From Helianthus annuus (lineage: Eukaryota > Streptophyta > Magnoliopsida > Asterales > Asteraceae), in assembly GCF_002127325.2 (NCBI RefSeq), contig NC_035439.2, positions 144,045,330-144,109,329 of the forward strand: 64,000 bases of DNA, written 5' to 3'. The number at the start of each line of letters is the position of its first letter. Within the stretch, counting starts at the first letter, position 1. Positions 34,901-43,555 of the stretch are shown piece by piece. Under the pieces are notes generated by a model that searched no databases, had not been told where the DNA came from, and worked only from the letters and a program-made list of their open reading frames with translations. Both the position numbers and the translations under genes were made by a program.

Positions 34901-36628
34901 CCCAGACTCAGGCTTGCTGGGTGGCAGTCTGCGAGGTGGGATCACCTCGGCGGTTGGGAGGACCGTGGAATATCCCCCCCCCCCCACTGGTCAAACGGGT
35001 CAGATGACCCATTATTTTTTCTTGAAATTTTCCAACTTGTTCTTGAAACTTGATGCTGGTTGCAGCATGTTTTCGAGTATTTCACTACGCGAACTCCACG
35101 GTCTTACTGTGAGCTTCGCGAGACGTCAATCGTTTGGAGTTATAAGTATTCAGGTTTGTACCCAACTGCATTTCATTAATTTGTAATATTTTGTAACCTC
35201 AGGTTATTAACTTTTCCTGTCCTTTTGGTTAAGATTTCGAATTTGGAAGACGTCAAGCAAATGACTTGTTGAATCACTTGAGGAATGGACCCATATCAAA
35301 TGCTTCAGTAGACATTGTTCAAGGCGAGCGGTCCGTTGAGGTTCGAGTCAATGGTGTCTCAAAGGTTTGACCTTTTTCTCACCCTTTTTAGATGATGCTT
35401 TATAGCATGAAACCTGCATTGATATTTGACCACTTTTTTTTTTTTGTGAATTCTATTTAGGGTGTAGGCATACATGGCATTTTAGGTCAAGTTATACGCG
35501 ACAAAGACATGAAGCTTCCAATCGACTATGTGCTATGTGTCGGTCATTTCCTTCCAAAGGTAATGTCTTGAGAACTTTAAGTTTGAATTAGGGACACTTT
35601 GGTCTTTTTGCCTCAGAGATTTTAACAAAATGTAAACACCATCATCTCAAAGATGATTATATAGTTTTTTGTATATATCCCATAGGTTTTTTAACCTGAC
35701 CCAACCCATTTTGATATGTATCGAAAGATAACCTTTTTGACTCATTATCACGCCTGCGTATTTTGCAACTCAGTGGCGGAACTAGAACATTAACTCAGGG
35801 GTATCCAGAATTTTTTTTTTTTACCGTGCAATGATACAATATTAAAAAAAAACAATAAATAAATAAAGTAAAAAATTCTTTTCGACCTCACAAACCGTAG
35901 CATTGTTCAAAAATTCCGGCCCGATTCGATTGCGTAAATCCGTCTTGACAAGCTTCAATTTCGAATTTTTTTTTAATTATTTTGGCTATTATTTGGTTAT
36001 TTGGGCTAATCTAATATGCTATTATTTAGTTATTTGGGCTTATTATTTGGGTTTGTATCATCATCACCAAACTGGGCTTATTATTGGTTTGTAAATTTTT
36101 TTTGAGGGGTGTCCTCGTAGTTGTTTCGAGTTGTCCTTAGTAAGAAAATAAAAATTTACACTACCGGAAAAAAGTTGAGCCGTAGCCCGTGCTACGCCTG
36201 GACCTTCTTTAGGTCCGCCGCTGTTGCAACTACAAGTATTAATGCATACAATTTGCAATCTCTACTTGACTATGTGCTTATAAATGTTTTAGGACGAAGA
36301 TATATACACGCTTTTTGATTTGGAGCTTCCTGCTACAACAGCAGCCCCGACCCACTCAAGTTTAGGGAGTCCCATCGACAAGCAGTTTCCAAATCGTTCA
36401 GAAGAAGAAACCAAAGCCGACGACCATTCAGGTATAGCTTCAGATAGTGACAATAGCTGCTGCCCCGTGAATAGAAACATGACCATAAATGCATCCAACA
36501 TGACGTCTATGCTAGATCTCCAGGGTGACAACTACTTGTGTGCAGTTGGAAGACAGCAGTCAACCGCAAAGTATCTCTTGAATTCTTCTGCGGATGTGGT
36601 GGCTCTGTTGAAAAAACTGGCAGCTTGA
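28653..36628 (+). CDS. Class I trehalose-6-phosphate synthase (TPS1-like), 18 exons, with a frameshift
   Basis: Forms trehalose-6-phosphate from UDP-glucose and glucose-6-phosphate, a sugar signal. Exons: 28653-28655, 30553-30703, 30763-30860, 31489-31881, 32381-32495, 32585-32686, 32763-32913, 33001-33089, 33166-33214, 33730-33818, 33895-34082, 34154-34271, 34347-34520, 34606-34728, 35066-35153, 35234-35364, 35461-35559, 36293-36628; about 831 residues. Seen in order: LVVANRLPVSAV, RWIGWAGVNVP, VPVFLDED, VVWCHDYHLMFLP, GWFLHTPFPSS, LGVDRLDVIKGIPEKLLAFE, DGMNLVSYEFVACQ, AGAILVNPWNIT. The C-terminal phosphatase-like domain reads GFNETL where active TPPs have DxDGT, so it should be inactive, as in other class I TPS. 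The N-terminal extension of Arabidopsis TPS1 is absent (resembles TPS2-4). Oddities: one extra G at 31654-31655 breaks the frame in exon 4; the Arg before DGMN is Met; exon 10 uses a poor donor and lacks the conserved LSE. It may be a young pseudogene, or the G may be an error. Confidence 0.85.
29178..30489. mobile_element. Mutator foldback element in TPS intron 1 (GAGTTAA family)
   Basis: Ends GAGTTAATTACACAAATGGG and its complement; perfect 9-bp duplication TATAACTTA at 29169-29177 and 30490-30498. Both halves (about 600 bp each) are near-perfect inverted copies around a centre near 29850, so unspliced pre-mRNA would form a very long hairpin. Confidence 0.9.
30890..31414. mobile_element. 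hAT MITE in TPS intron 3
   Basis: Ends TAGGGGTG and CACCCCTA; perfect 8-bp duplication TCTTTAGT at 30882-30889 and 31415-31422. The interior is rich in CGGGT/ACCCG motifs, like 17975-18525. Confidence 0.85.
31897..32299. mobile_element. hAT MITE in TPS intron 4 with CGGTCCTAGG repeats
   Basis: Ends CACTGTTGCAGAA and TTCTACAACATTG; perfect 8-bp duplication CTTATTAC at 31889-31896 and 32300-32307. The interior contains many CCTAGGCGGTCAAAATCGG-like units. Confidence 0.85.
33229..33658. mobile_element. Mutator MITE in TPS intron 9 (GAGTGAA variant)
   Basis: Ends GAGTGAATTTCAAGGA and the complement; perfect 9-bp duplication TTATTTTGA at 33220-33228 and 33659-33667. Both arms are almost full-length complements (foldback). 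Confidence 0.9.
34799..34985 (+). mobile_element. SINE-like insertion in TPS intron 14 with poly(C) end
   Basis: Flanked by a perfect 17-bp duplication ACTGGTCAAACGGGTCA (34782-34798 and 34986-35002). It contains a good pol III B box, GGGTTCGAGTC, near 34853-34863; the A box is poor. The 3' end is 12 consecutive C (34974-34985) rather than poly(A). Confidence 0.75.
35771..36223. mobile_element. hAT MITE in TPS intron 17 (CAGTGGCGGA ends)
   Basis: Ends CAGTGGCGGA and TCCGCCGCTG; perfect 8-bp duplication TTGCAACT at 35763-35770 and 36224-36231. No coding region. Confidence 0.88.
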
Positions 36629-36689
36629 ATCATTGTAGATATACGAAGCTATGTTAACTTAGTGAAGATCGAAAGTTAAGCACGTATTT

Positions 36690-37338
36690 CTTGATGGGCC
36701 GCGTTTACGTTATGTTTATTTTAGTTAATGGGTCAGACTTTATTATTATGTTTAGTTTATTTCGGTTGGGCCGTAGGCCATGTTTGTCCAGGTTATTTTT
36801 AGTCCAGTATGGGTCAAAGAACAATGTCCGTGTCAGTTTGTTTATAGTCCAGTCCGATAGAAATATGATACGGGTCAAGGGTTTATAAAGCCCAAAGGTG
36901 AAACGGTGTGTCTCTTTGTTGTAACTGCTGCAACGGTTATTCAGGATACACCGTTTAAGGAAAAGACGCGACCGTATAGAGGCACCGTTTCACACCTATA
37001 AGAACCCTGCATCATTGTTCTATTTCGTAGCGTTGTAACAGACATTTGTTGAAGGTATTCGAAGTCAGTTTATGTTATTATCGAGTGCTGCAAGTATTTC
37101 TGTTTGTTTTTCGATCAGTAAGTTTTTTCCATTCAAATCATTCGTATTACTGTTCGTTCATTATTGTTACAATGAAGTTCTGCGATCGTTGTTATATGAT
37201 TGATTGTGATTGTGAATATAATAACAACCCGGTCCGTTCCGAATGGTCCTGGGTGTCCGACGATTCTGATACCAACACTTAGATTACATTATTGCTGTAA
37301 ATAATGACGGGCCATGGATTTTTTTCATGGGGTAAAAA
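36690..37338 (+). other. Unclassified retroelement-like segment after TPS
   Basis: Starts TGATGGGCC, contains a promoter-like CTATAAGAACCC near 36998, a small Cys-containing ORF (37172-37282, MKFCDRCYMIDCDCEYNNN) and ends in GGTAAAAAAA. ATTTCTT occurs on both sides. It could be a copia-type LTR with leader or a retroposed copy; I cannot decide. It begins within about 60 bp of the TPS stop, so it may supply the transcript end. Confidence 0.35.
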
Positions 37339-37649
37339 AATTTCTTAGGGTTGGAAATCTATCGCTAAATTTTGAGCATTTGTTCTATTATTGATAGCAT
37401 AAAAAAATTTACTATGATAATGTGTACGAAAACTCACAATAATAAAATTGGCTATACAAGTTTATAATCGCGTCATGAGCCTTTTAATAAATAAATTAAC
37501 TTTTAATCATATTATTAAGTTGTATAAATAAACACAGGCAATTTGTAACAATACGAACTTTGATAGTCGAATTATTCGCATTAGCAGTAAGTTCATTAAG
37601 CATACATATTTTTGATACATCCATTAAGCTGATTAAGACGGTAGGGTTA
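37339..37649. other. AT-rich intergenic DNA
   Basis: No open frame of note, no inverted ends and no repeat structure seen. Confidence 0.5.
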
Positions 37650-37664
37650 GTTAACTAATTGACG

Positions 37665-37975
37665 GCCAATGAGGTGGTGGTGGAGTGGTAGGGGAGAGTC
37701 TTGGTGTTCTAAGGGACCCAAGTTCGATTCCTGCCCTTCCCATTATTTTCTGCGGCACCTGGTGATGATGGGAGACTAGGCGAATAGGTGGAGATCGCTA
37801 GTTCGATCCTTGAACTGAGCGGGTTTTACCTCACCGCACTGTCGTGCCTTTGGGCGAGTGTTCACGGGCTTCGGCCCTAGGTGAGGGTTTTCCCCGGTTC
37901 GGAGGCGAATGTATCCCGATGTGGTGAATTTCGCCAGTAGCCCGTTTGGAGGATTCGTTGGCCGTTCAAAAAAAA
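37665..37975 (+). mobile_element. Full-length tRNA-derived SINE
   Basis: Perfect 15-bp duplication GTTAACTAATTGACG at 37650-37664 and 37976-37990. The body has a box A-like TGGTGGT...GTGGTAGGG, a box B GTTCGATTCC near 37731, and ends TTGGCCGTTC plus eight A. These are the structural marks of a pol III-transcribed retroposon moved by LINE machinery. Confidence 0.9.
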
Positions 37976-38101
37976 GTTAACTAATTGACGAGACACAAAG
38001 AATTAGTAAGTGATTCGCCTTTGCAAAACACACGTGCCCTGCTCAACCTTTTTTTGGGAAACGGGGAATCCCCGGTCAAACATTTCTTAGAAAAGAATAA
38101 A

Positions 38102-38514
38102 GAGTAAACTGTCATTTTGGTCCCTGTGGTTTGCTCACTTTTGCCACTTTAGTCCAAAACTTTTTGCATCTAGGTCCCTGTGGTTTCAGTTTTATTGCCA
38201 TTTTGGTCCAAAAATGAAATCAGGTCATATTTGTCTTTTAAAATCCTGCTATTTTGTCCTTTTCCGCAAGGGCAAAATGATCATTTATTTTTTATAAATA
38301 AGTACCATATTTTATAAGACAAATATGACCTGATTTGCCCATGAGGAAAATGACAAAATTGCAAGATTTTATGAGACAAATATGACCTGATTTCATTTTT
38401 GGACCAAAATGGCAATAAAACTGAAACCACAGGGACCCAGATGCAAAAAGTTTGAGTTTTGGACTAAAGTGGCAAAAGTGACCAAACCTCAGGGACCAAA
38501 ATGACAGTTTACTC
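38102..38514. mobile_element. Mutator MITE (GAGTAAA variant)
   Basis: Ends GAGTAAACTGTCATTTTGG and complement; perfect 9-bp duplication AAGAATAAA at 38093-38101 and 38515-38523. Foldback arms with the GTCCCTGTGGTTT motif shared by the family. Confidence 0.9.
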
Positions 38515-38523
38515 AAGAATAAA

Positions 38524-39061
38524 AGAATACAACAAAGAACTAAACTAGACCCGGGATATAGGCCCAAGATCTATTTTAGCTCCAAAAGAAAAACAATGGG
38601 CTAATCTAAACAAGCAATTATACCTAAGCCCATTTGTATAACCTACCCGGAATGAATGGGTCGAACCGTTTAGACAGTCAAATGGGTCAAACCTATTAAA
38701 AAAATGGGGTCAATTTGGGTTATAAGACAGTCAAATGGGTCAAACCTATTAAAATTAGCTAAAGAGTGAATGGGTCGAACCGTTTAGAAGCCTTACAAAG
38801 GCTTGCCCATGAACGCAGGACGGAGTCTTCCAGCAGCAGGCCTTGAGAAAACTTTTAACAGCCTTTACTTGCCTAGTTGTATATAAACTGAGATGAAACA
38901 TCAATAGAGAAACACTGAAACAGTAAGATAAAATAAAAATGACGAGAGCTAATAATCTATGCAGTTAATGTCGGTAAGAAACACTAAAACAGTAAAATAA
39001 AATAAAAATGCCGAGAGCTAATAATCTATGCAGTTAATGTCAGTGATATATCGGTCCCCTA
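38524..39061. repeat. Unclassified repeats, including a tandem pair
   Basis: Contains duplicated TGGGTCGAACCGTTTAGA motifs and, at 38905-39040, two copies of a roughly 70-bp unit (CGAGAGCTAATAATC...CAGTTAATGTC). The inverse of this end recurs near 39950-39985 (CATTAACTGCTTAGC), so 38990-39985 may be an older TIR element into which the hAT copy at 39062 inserted. Confidence 0.5.
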
Positions 39062-39736
39062 TAGGGCTGTAAACGAACTGAACGAACACGAACAAGGCCT
39101 TGTTCGTGTTCGTTCGTTAAGGAAATAAATGTGTTCACGAACGGTTCATGAACACTTACCGAACGAGGTTTTATGTTCGTGTTCGTTCATTAAGGAAATG
39201 AGCGTGTTCGCGAACGGTTCACGAACACAAACAAACACAAATAAATTTGGCGAACGCGACGAAGGATAAAGATAGATGGCCTAGAGAGTAGCACTCGAAC
39301 TTGAATCCCTTATTGTGGAACGGAGGTCGATCGTATTCGTGGATGTAAATAATGAGAAATGAAAGGGAAATGATGCATAAACCAGGTGAAAGTGGGTTTC
39401 CTAGTTTAATTGTTAGGGAAATAAAATAAATAAAAGTTTAATAATATAAAAAGTACAAATAAAATATAAGAAAGTACAAAGATCTTTAATTAAAGCACAA
39501 ATATACGAAAATAAACGAGCGCAAATCAACGAATGTTCACAAATACGTTCACGAACACCTTACCGAACGTTCCCGAACACAATCGAACGAACGAGACCTC
39601 TGTTCATTTCGTTCATTTAACTAATCGAACGAAATTTCTTGTTCATGTTCGTTCGTTTATTAAACGAACATAAACGAACTTCCCGCCGAACGGTTCATGA
39701 ACTGTTCGCTGAACGTTCGGTTCGTTTACAGCCCTA
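39062..39736. mobile_element. hAT MITE, uninterrupted relative of 22282-25729
   Basis: Ends TAGGGCTGTAAACGAAC and GTTCGTTTACAGCCCTA. Co-linear with the other copy; CACAAATAAATTTGG spans the site where that copy carries the solo LTR. The flanking duplication is imperfect (GTCCCCTA versus CTCCCCTA two bases away). Confidence 0.8.
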
Positions 39737-40049
39737 GACTCCCCTAGTAAAATATCAATGTCAAATATCGGTACCGATATTATCAGCGATATTGACCTAT
39801 ATAACCGATATATCACTCAATTATTAGTGTTAAATTGCTATATATATAAACTCTGCATGATATTAAAAGTACTGATATCCCACCGATATCTCACCGAGAT
39901 AACCTATATATCAAATATCGGTCCTTGACCGATATCCAATATTTTACCGCATTAACTGCTTAGCTAATAATTATAACTAAAAGTTCAGAACATAGTAACA
40001 TACCATAACCAATAATCCAGATAAATCTAGAAACCGTAGCCATTATGAT

Positions 40050-40464
40050 CTTGGTTTTAAAAAGCGCGCGTCAGGCGCGAGGCTCACTGAGGCGCAGGCG
40101 CCGGGTCTTTTTCACTCAGCGCCTAGAGTAATAAGTAATTACAAGAAGCGCCCAAAAGGCGCAGATTTTAGGGTTTTAGGGGCTTTTAGCTTGAGGCGCG
40201 CGCCTCATGTATGTGAGGCATTTTTATGCAGAAAAATGTTGTACTTTAGGTTTTTTGGCTTGTACATGTAAGTAAAATGGTATAAAAACCTTAATTATAG
40301 CTATACTTTGGGTGAAGGAAGCTAAAAACCTATGGGATAATGATATATAAAAAAATTATATAAACACCTTGTGCCTCGGGTACGAAAAGCCCACCGCTTT
40401 TGTGTTTCACGCCTCAGTTTTAGACCTCGTCGCTTTTGTGCGCAGATCACTTTTTAAAACCAAG
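40050..40464. mobile_element. hAT MITE (CTTGGTTTTAAA family), GC-rich
   Basis: Ends CTTGGTTTTAAAAAGCGC and complement; perfect 8-bp duplication ATTATGAT at 40042-40049 and 40465-40472. The interior has repeated GGCGC/GCGCC motifs. Confidence 0.88.
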
Positions 40465-40708
40465 ATTATGATGCAAACACACAACTAACACATTTTTTAA
40501 AAACTTTAAATGGATGCAAACACACGACTAACACATTCTTTACAACCTTTATGATCGCAACGGGAGTTTAAAATGACTGACCTAGGGGAAATGAAGTACT
40601 TCCTAGGTATAGAAGTTCAGCAAAGGTCCACTGGAATCACTCTATGCCAGCAAAGGAAATACTGAAATGATTTCAGATGCGGGATGTCAATTCAGTAAAT
40701 AATCCAAT

Positions 40709-41076
40709 GAGTTAATTGCCATTTTAGTCCCTATGGTTTGATCCATTTTGCCAGTTTAGTCCAAAGGTTTCATTTTTAACATTTGGATCCAAAAAGGTTT
40801 CATCGTTGCCATTTTGGTCCAACTGACTTAACTCCATCCATATCTGTTAAAGCTGCCAAGGGCATTTTTGTTAGATATGGATGGAGTTAAGTCAGTTGGA
40901 CCAAAATAAAATGACAAAAATGCCCTTGACAGCTTTAACAGATATGGATAGAGTTAAGTCAGTTGGACCAAAATGGCAACGATGAAACCTTTTTGGATCC
41001 AGATGTTAAAAATGAAACCTTTGGACTAAACTGGCAAAATGGCCCAAACCACAAGGACTAAAATGGCAATTTACTC
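40709..41076. mobile_element. Mutator MITE (GAGTTAA family) inside the copia fragment
   Basis: Ends GAGTTAATTGCCATTTTAGT and complement; perfect 9-bp duplication TAATCCAAT at 40700-40708 and 41077-41085. Inverted arms enclose a short inner repeat (TCCATCCATATCTGTTAAAG). Confidence 0.9.
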
Positions 41077-41307
41077 TAATCCAATTCTTCCAGGAACAGT
41101 TCTCACCAAGGCTGGTGTAGGGGGGGAATCAGACTCAGCTGAATATAAGAAGTTGATTGGGAGCCTAATGTACTTAAACGTGACCCAACCCGACATGATG
41201 TACGTTATCAGTCTATTATCAAAGTTTATGGCAACCCAAGAAAGGAGCATTTGATGGCTGCAAAGCGTGTTCTGAGATACCTCAAGGGTACGTATAATTA
41301 TGGGCTC

Positions 41308-41744
41308 CTTGGTTTTAAATTGCGTGATGCGCTCCGATGCGTTTAGTCCAAAAATATGATGCGTGATGCGCGATACGAGCGCATCACGTATGTGATGCGT
41401 TCTTTATAAAAAAAATAGTTAAAAATTATTTATACATAAAAACTTATAAAAACATACTTAAAGTAAAACAACTGACGTAATTAGAAGGTAAGAGTTGTGT
41501 TTTTTGGTTCAAATCAAGCATACTAAGATGTTAATTATGGAAAAAACCGAACACAGTTCATAAAATCTGGAAAAAAGCATAAGAAACAATGTTGCGTGCA
41601 TCAGAGCGCATTATGCGATGAGCGCATTATGCGAAATGCGCGCAATATTCTCGCATCACGTAAACGCATCGCATCAGCTGTTGCGATGCGCTCTCATTAG
41701 CGCATCGGGCGCATCACGCATTATGCGCGCATTTTAAAACCAAG
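41308..41744. mobile_element. hAT MITE (CTTGGTTTTAAA family) inside the copia fragment
   Basis: Same ends as 40050-40464; perfect 8-bp duplication ATGGGCTC at 41300-41307 and 41745-41752. The interior is dominated by GCGCATCA/TGATGCGC palindromic motifs. Confidence 0.9.
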
Positions 41745-42115
41745 ATGGGCTCATTTATGAAAGTGATCCTAAACAGAAGTTGGTGGTATACACGGATAGA
41801 GATTACGCGAGAGATGTTGAAGAAAGACGTTGTACTTCCGGTTACGTGAGTGTATTCAGCAATGCTGCAATCTGCTGGAGCTCTCGCAAGCAAGATATAG
41901 TTACATTATCCTCAACGGAAGCCGAGTATGTGGCAGCTACTGTGTGCTCTTGCCATTGTGTATGGTTAAAGGGTTTACTAGAAGAACTAGGAGAGAAAAC
42001 AGAAGGGCCTTTGGAGGTATTATGTGACAACAGTTCAAGTGGTTGTTTTGCTTTTGAACGAGTCTTAGGAGTCTGTTACTACTTTTATGGCGAACGTTGT
42101 ATGTAAAGGCCTATA

Positions 42116-42624
42116 TATGTTCATTGTGATATCTACTTGAGATCCTTTCACAAACGCTAATCACCTCAAGAATCTTGTAATCCACACGAAGAACATAAAA
42201 ATGCTACATTTTGGTTCAGCATTTTTATCAAACAGTTGGTGGGCATATGTTAACACGTATAAAGAAACAAGTGTCATGCGTCAAAATTCAAGACCCAGGT
42301 TCAGAAATTCGTTTATATCAATCACTAACAACAAGACCCACAAATTCACAAAACTCGTATCAAGAAATCGACGAATAAACTTCCGTTTTAACCGTCGAGA
42401 ACAATGAATTTGTTGATAAACAAATAGTCGTAGGGGCTTAATATTACCTGTTTCCACAGCTCTATAACTTTTGCGAACCATTGAGAAGACAAAGATGTGA
42501 GCTTGCAACCAGTTTGAGTAATCTTAATTCGTGAAATTTCACAAGGAATAATGCCCTTGCTCGTGCTTGGCTCGTTTTCAAACCGAATCGAGCGAAGCGG
42601 CTCATTTAAAACCGAGCATCAAAT
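42116..42624. other. Unassigned DNA with start of a GAGCG/CGAGC repeat element
   Basis: 42120-42540 has no convincing coding pattern. From about 42555 a GCTCG/CGAGC-rich repeat begins; it resumes at 42949-43035 after the nested hAT copy, and a related copy lies at 43571-43700. Confidence 0.45.
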
Positions 42625-42948
42625 CAGAGCCGTCCCCGAAAACTCTTGAAAAAATTTAGGTCTCGAGCGACGAAAATAATTGGGCCCAAAATTATGGTTA
42701 AGGGTAAATTAATTACAAAATATAACTTAGTGATGGAGCAAATACTCAACTTAAGACTTTTGAATTATTTTGAGATGGTTTCTGTCACTACACCACCAAT
42801 ATATTTTTTTTTTTTGCATGATAAAGGGATAAATATACTAAATATATAATTTAATAAATATATACAAGCTTATAAAAACTTTTCGGGCCCTTTGAAATTT
42901 TGGGCCTCGGGCGTCGGCACGGGTTTGCCGAGCCCAGAGCCGGCCCTG
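42625..42948. mobile_element. hAT MITE (CAGAGCCGTCC / GGCCGGCCCTG type)
   Basis: Ends CAGAGCCGTCCCCG and CAGAGCCGGCCCTG; perfect 8-bp duplication CATCAAAT at 42617-42624 and 42949-42956. Inserted in a GAGCG-repeat element. Confidence 0.82.
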
Positions 42949-43429
42949 CATCAAATCAAGCGAACATTTTTCGAGCAGTAAAAATTCCGAGCGAGCGTCG
43001 AGCGAAGTTCGAGCGATTTGGACAACTGTGTTGCCCAATTTAAATTTGCTTAGAGAGATAGTGACAATGTTGGGTCTCAAGTTTTTATATCTTTAAAAAC
43101 ATGCACATTTCATGGCATAATATTTTTCTTAACAATGTTGTGGCTAACGAGGCGATAATCATATTGCACGAACAATTACGTTGAGAGCAGGAGATGATCG
43201 ATTTAGGGTAACGACATGAAACATTGAGGCGATGAACAGATTGTGGTTTATTGCTTTAGGGTTTAACTCTTAGTTTTGATTTTAATTTTTTATTGGCGTG
43301 ATTGGGCTAGTACGTATAGATATAGTTGTAAATTTATATATAGTTGACTAAAATCTAATAGATCGGTACATATAAAACTATAAATTTAATTTATATTTAA
43401 GTATATATGTATGTGTAAGTGTGTGTATA

Positions 43430-43504
43430 TATATAGGTGTATGTGTGTATATATATGTATAATTTATATTTGTGTATATACATGTTTGTAGATGTATGTG
43501 TATG

Positions 43505-43547
<43 letters not shown>

Positions 43548-43555
43548 ATATACTA
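43430..43555. repeat. TGTATA microsatellite
   Basis: Imperfect (TGTATA)n and (GTATAT)n runs, purest at 43497-43550. The peptide it can encode is repeat only. Confidence 0.85.

Larger units (their letters stand above)
40553..42115 (+). pseudogene. Copia pol fragment (RT C-terminus and RNase H), split by two MITEs
   Basis: Copia signatures in order: MTDLGEMKYFLGIEVQ (about 40573-40620), SAEYKKLIGSLMYL (about 41135-41180), RYLKGTYNYGLL (about 41275-41307), then after a MITE ESDPKQKL, SGYVSVF, WSSRKQDIVTLSSTEAEYVA and CDNSS (to about 42035). Stop codons at 40664 and later, plus frame changes. A Mutator MITE (40709-41076) and a hAT MITE (41308-41744) interrupt it with exact TSDs. No functional product possible. 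Confidence 0.9.

Noticed and set aside
34733..35186. ORFs of 106 and 127 residues over TPS intron 14
   Set aside because: They run through the SINE-like insertion and part of exon 15 in the wrong frame.
41039..41254. Independent small gene
   Set aside because: Joins the end of a Mutator MITE to copia RT sequence; chimeric frame of a dead element.
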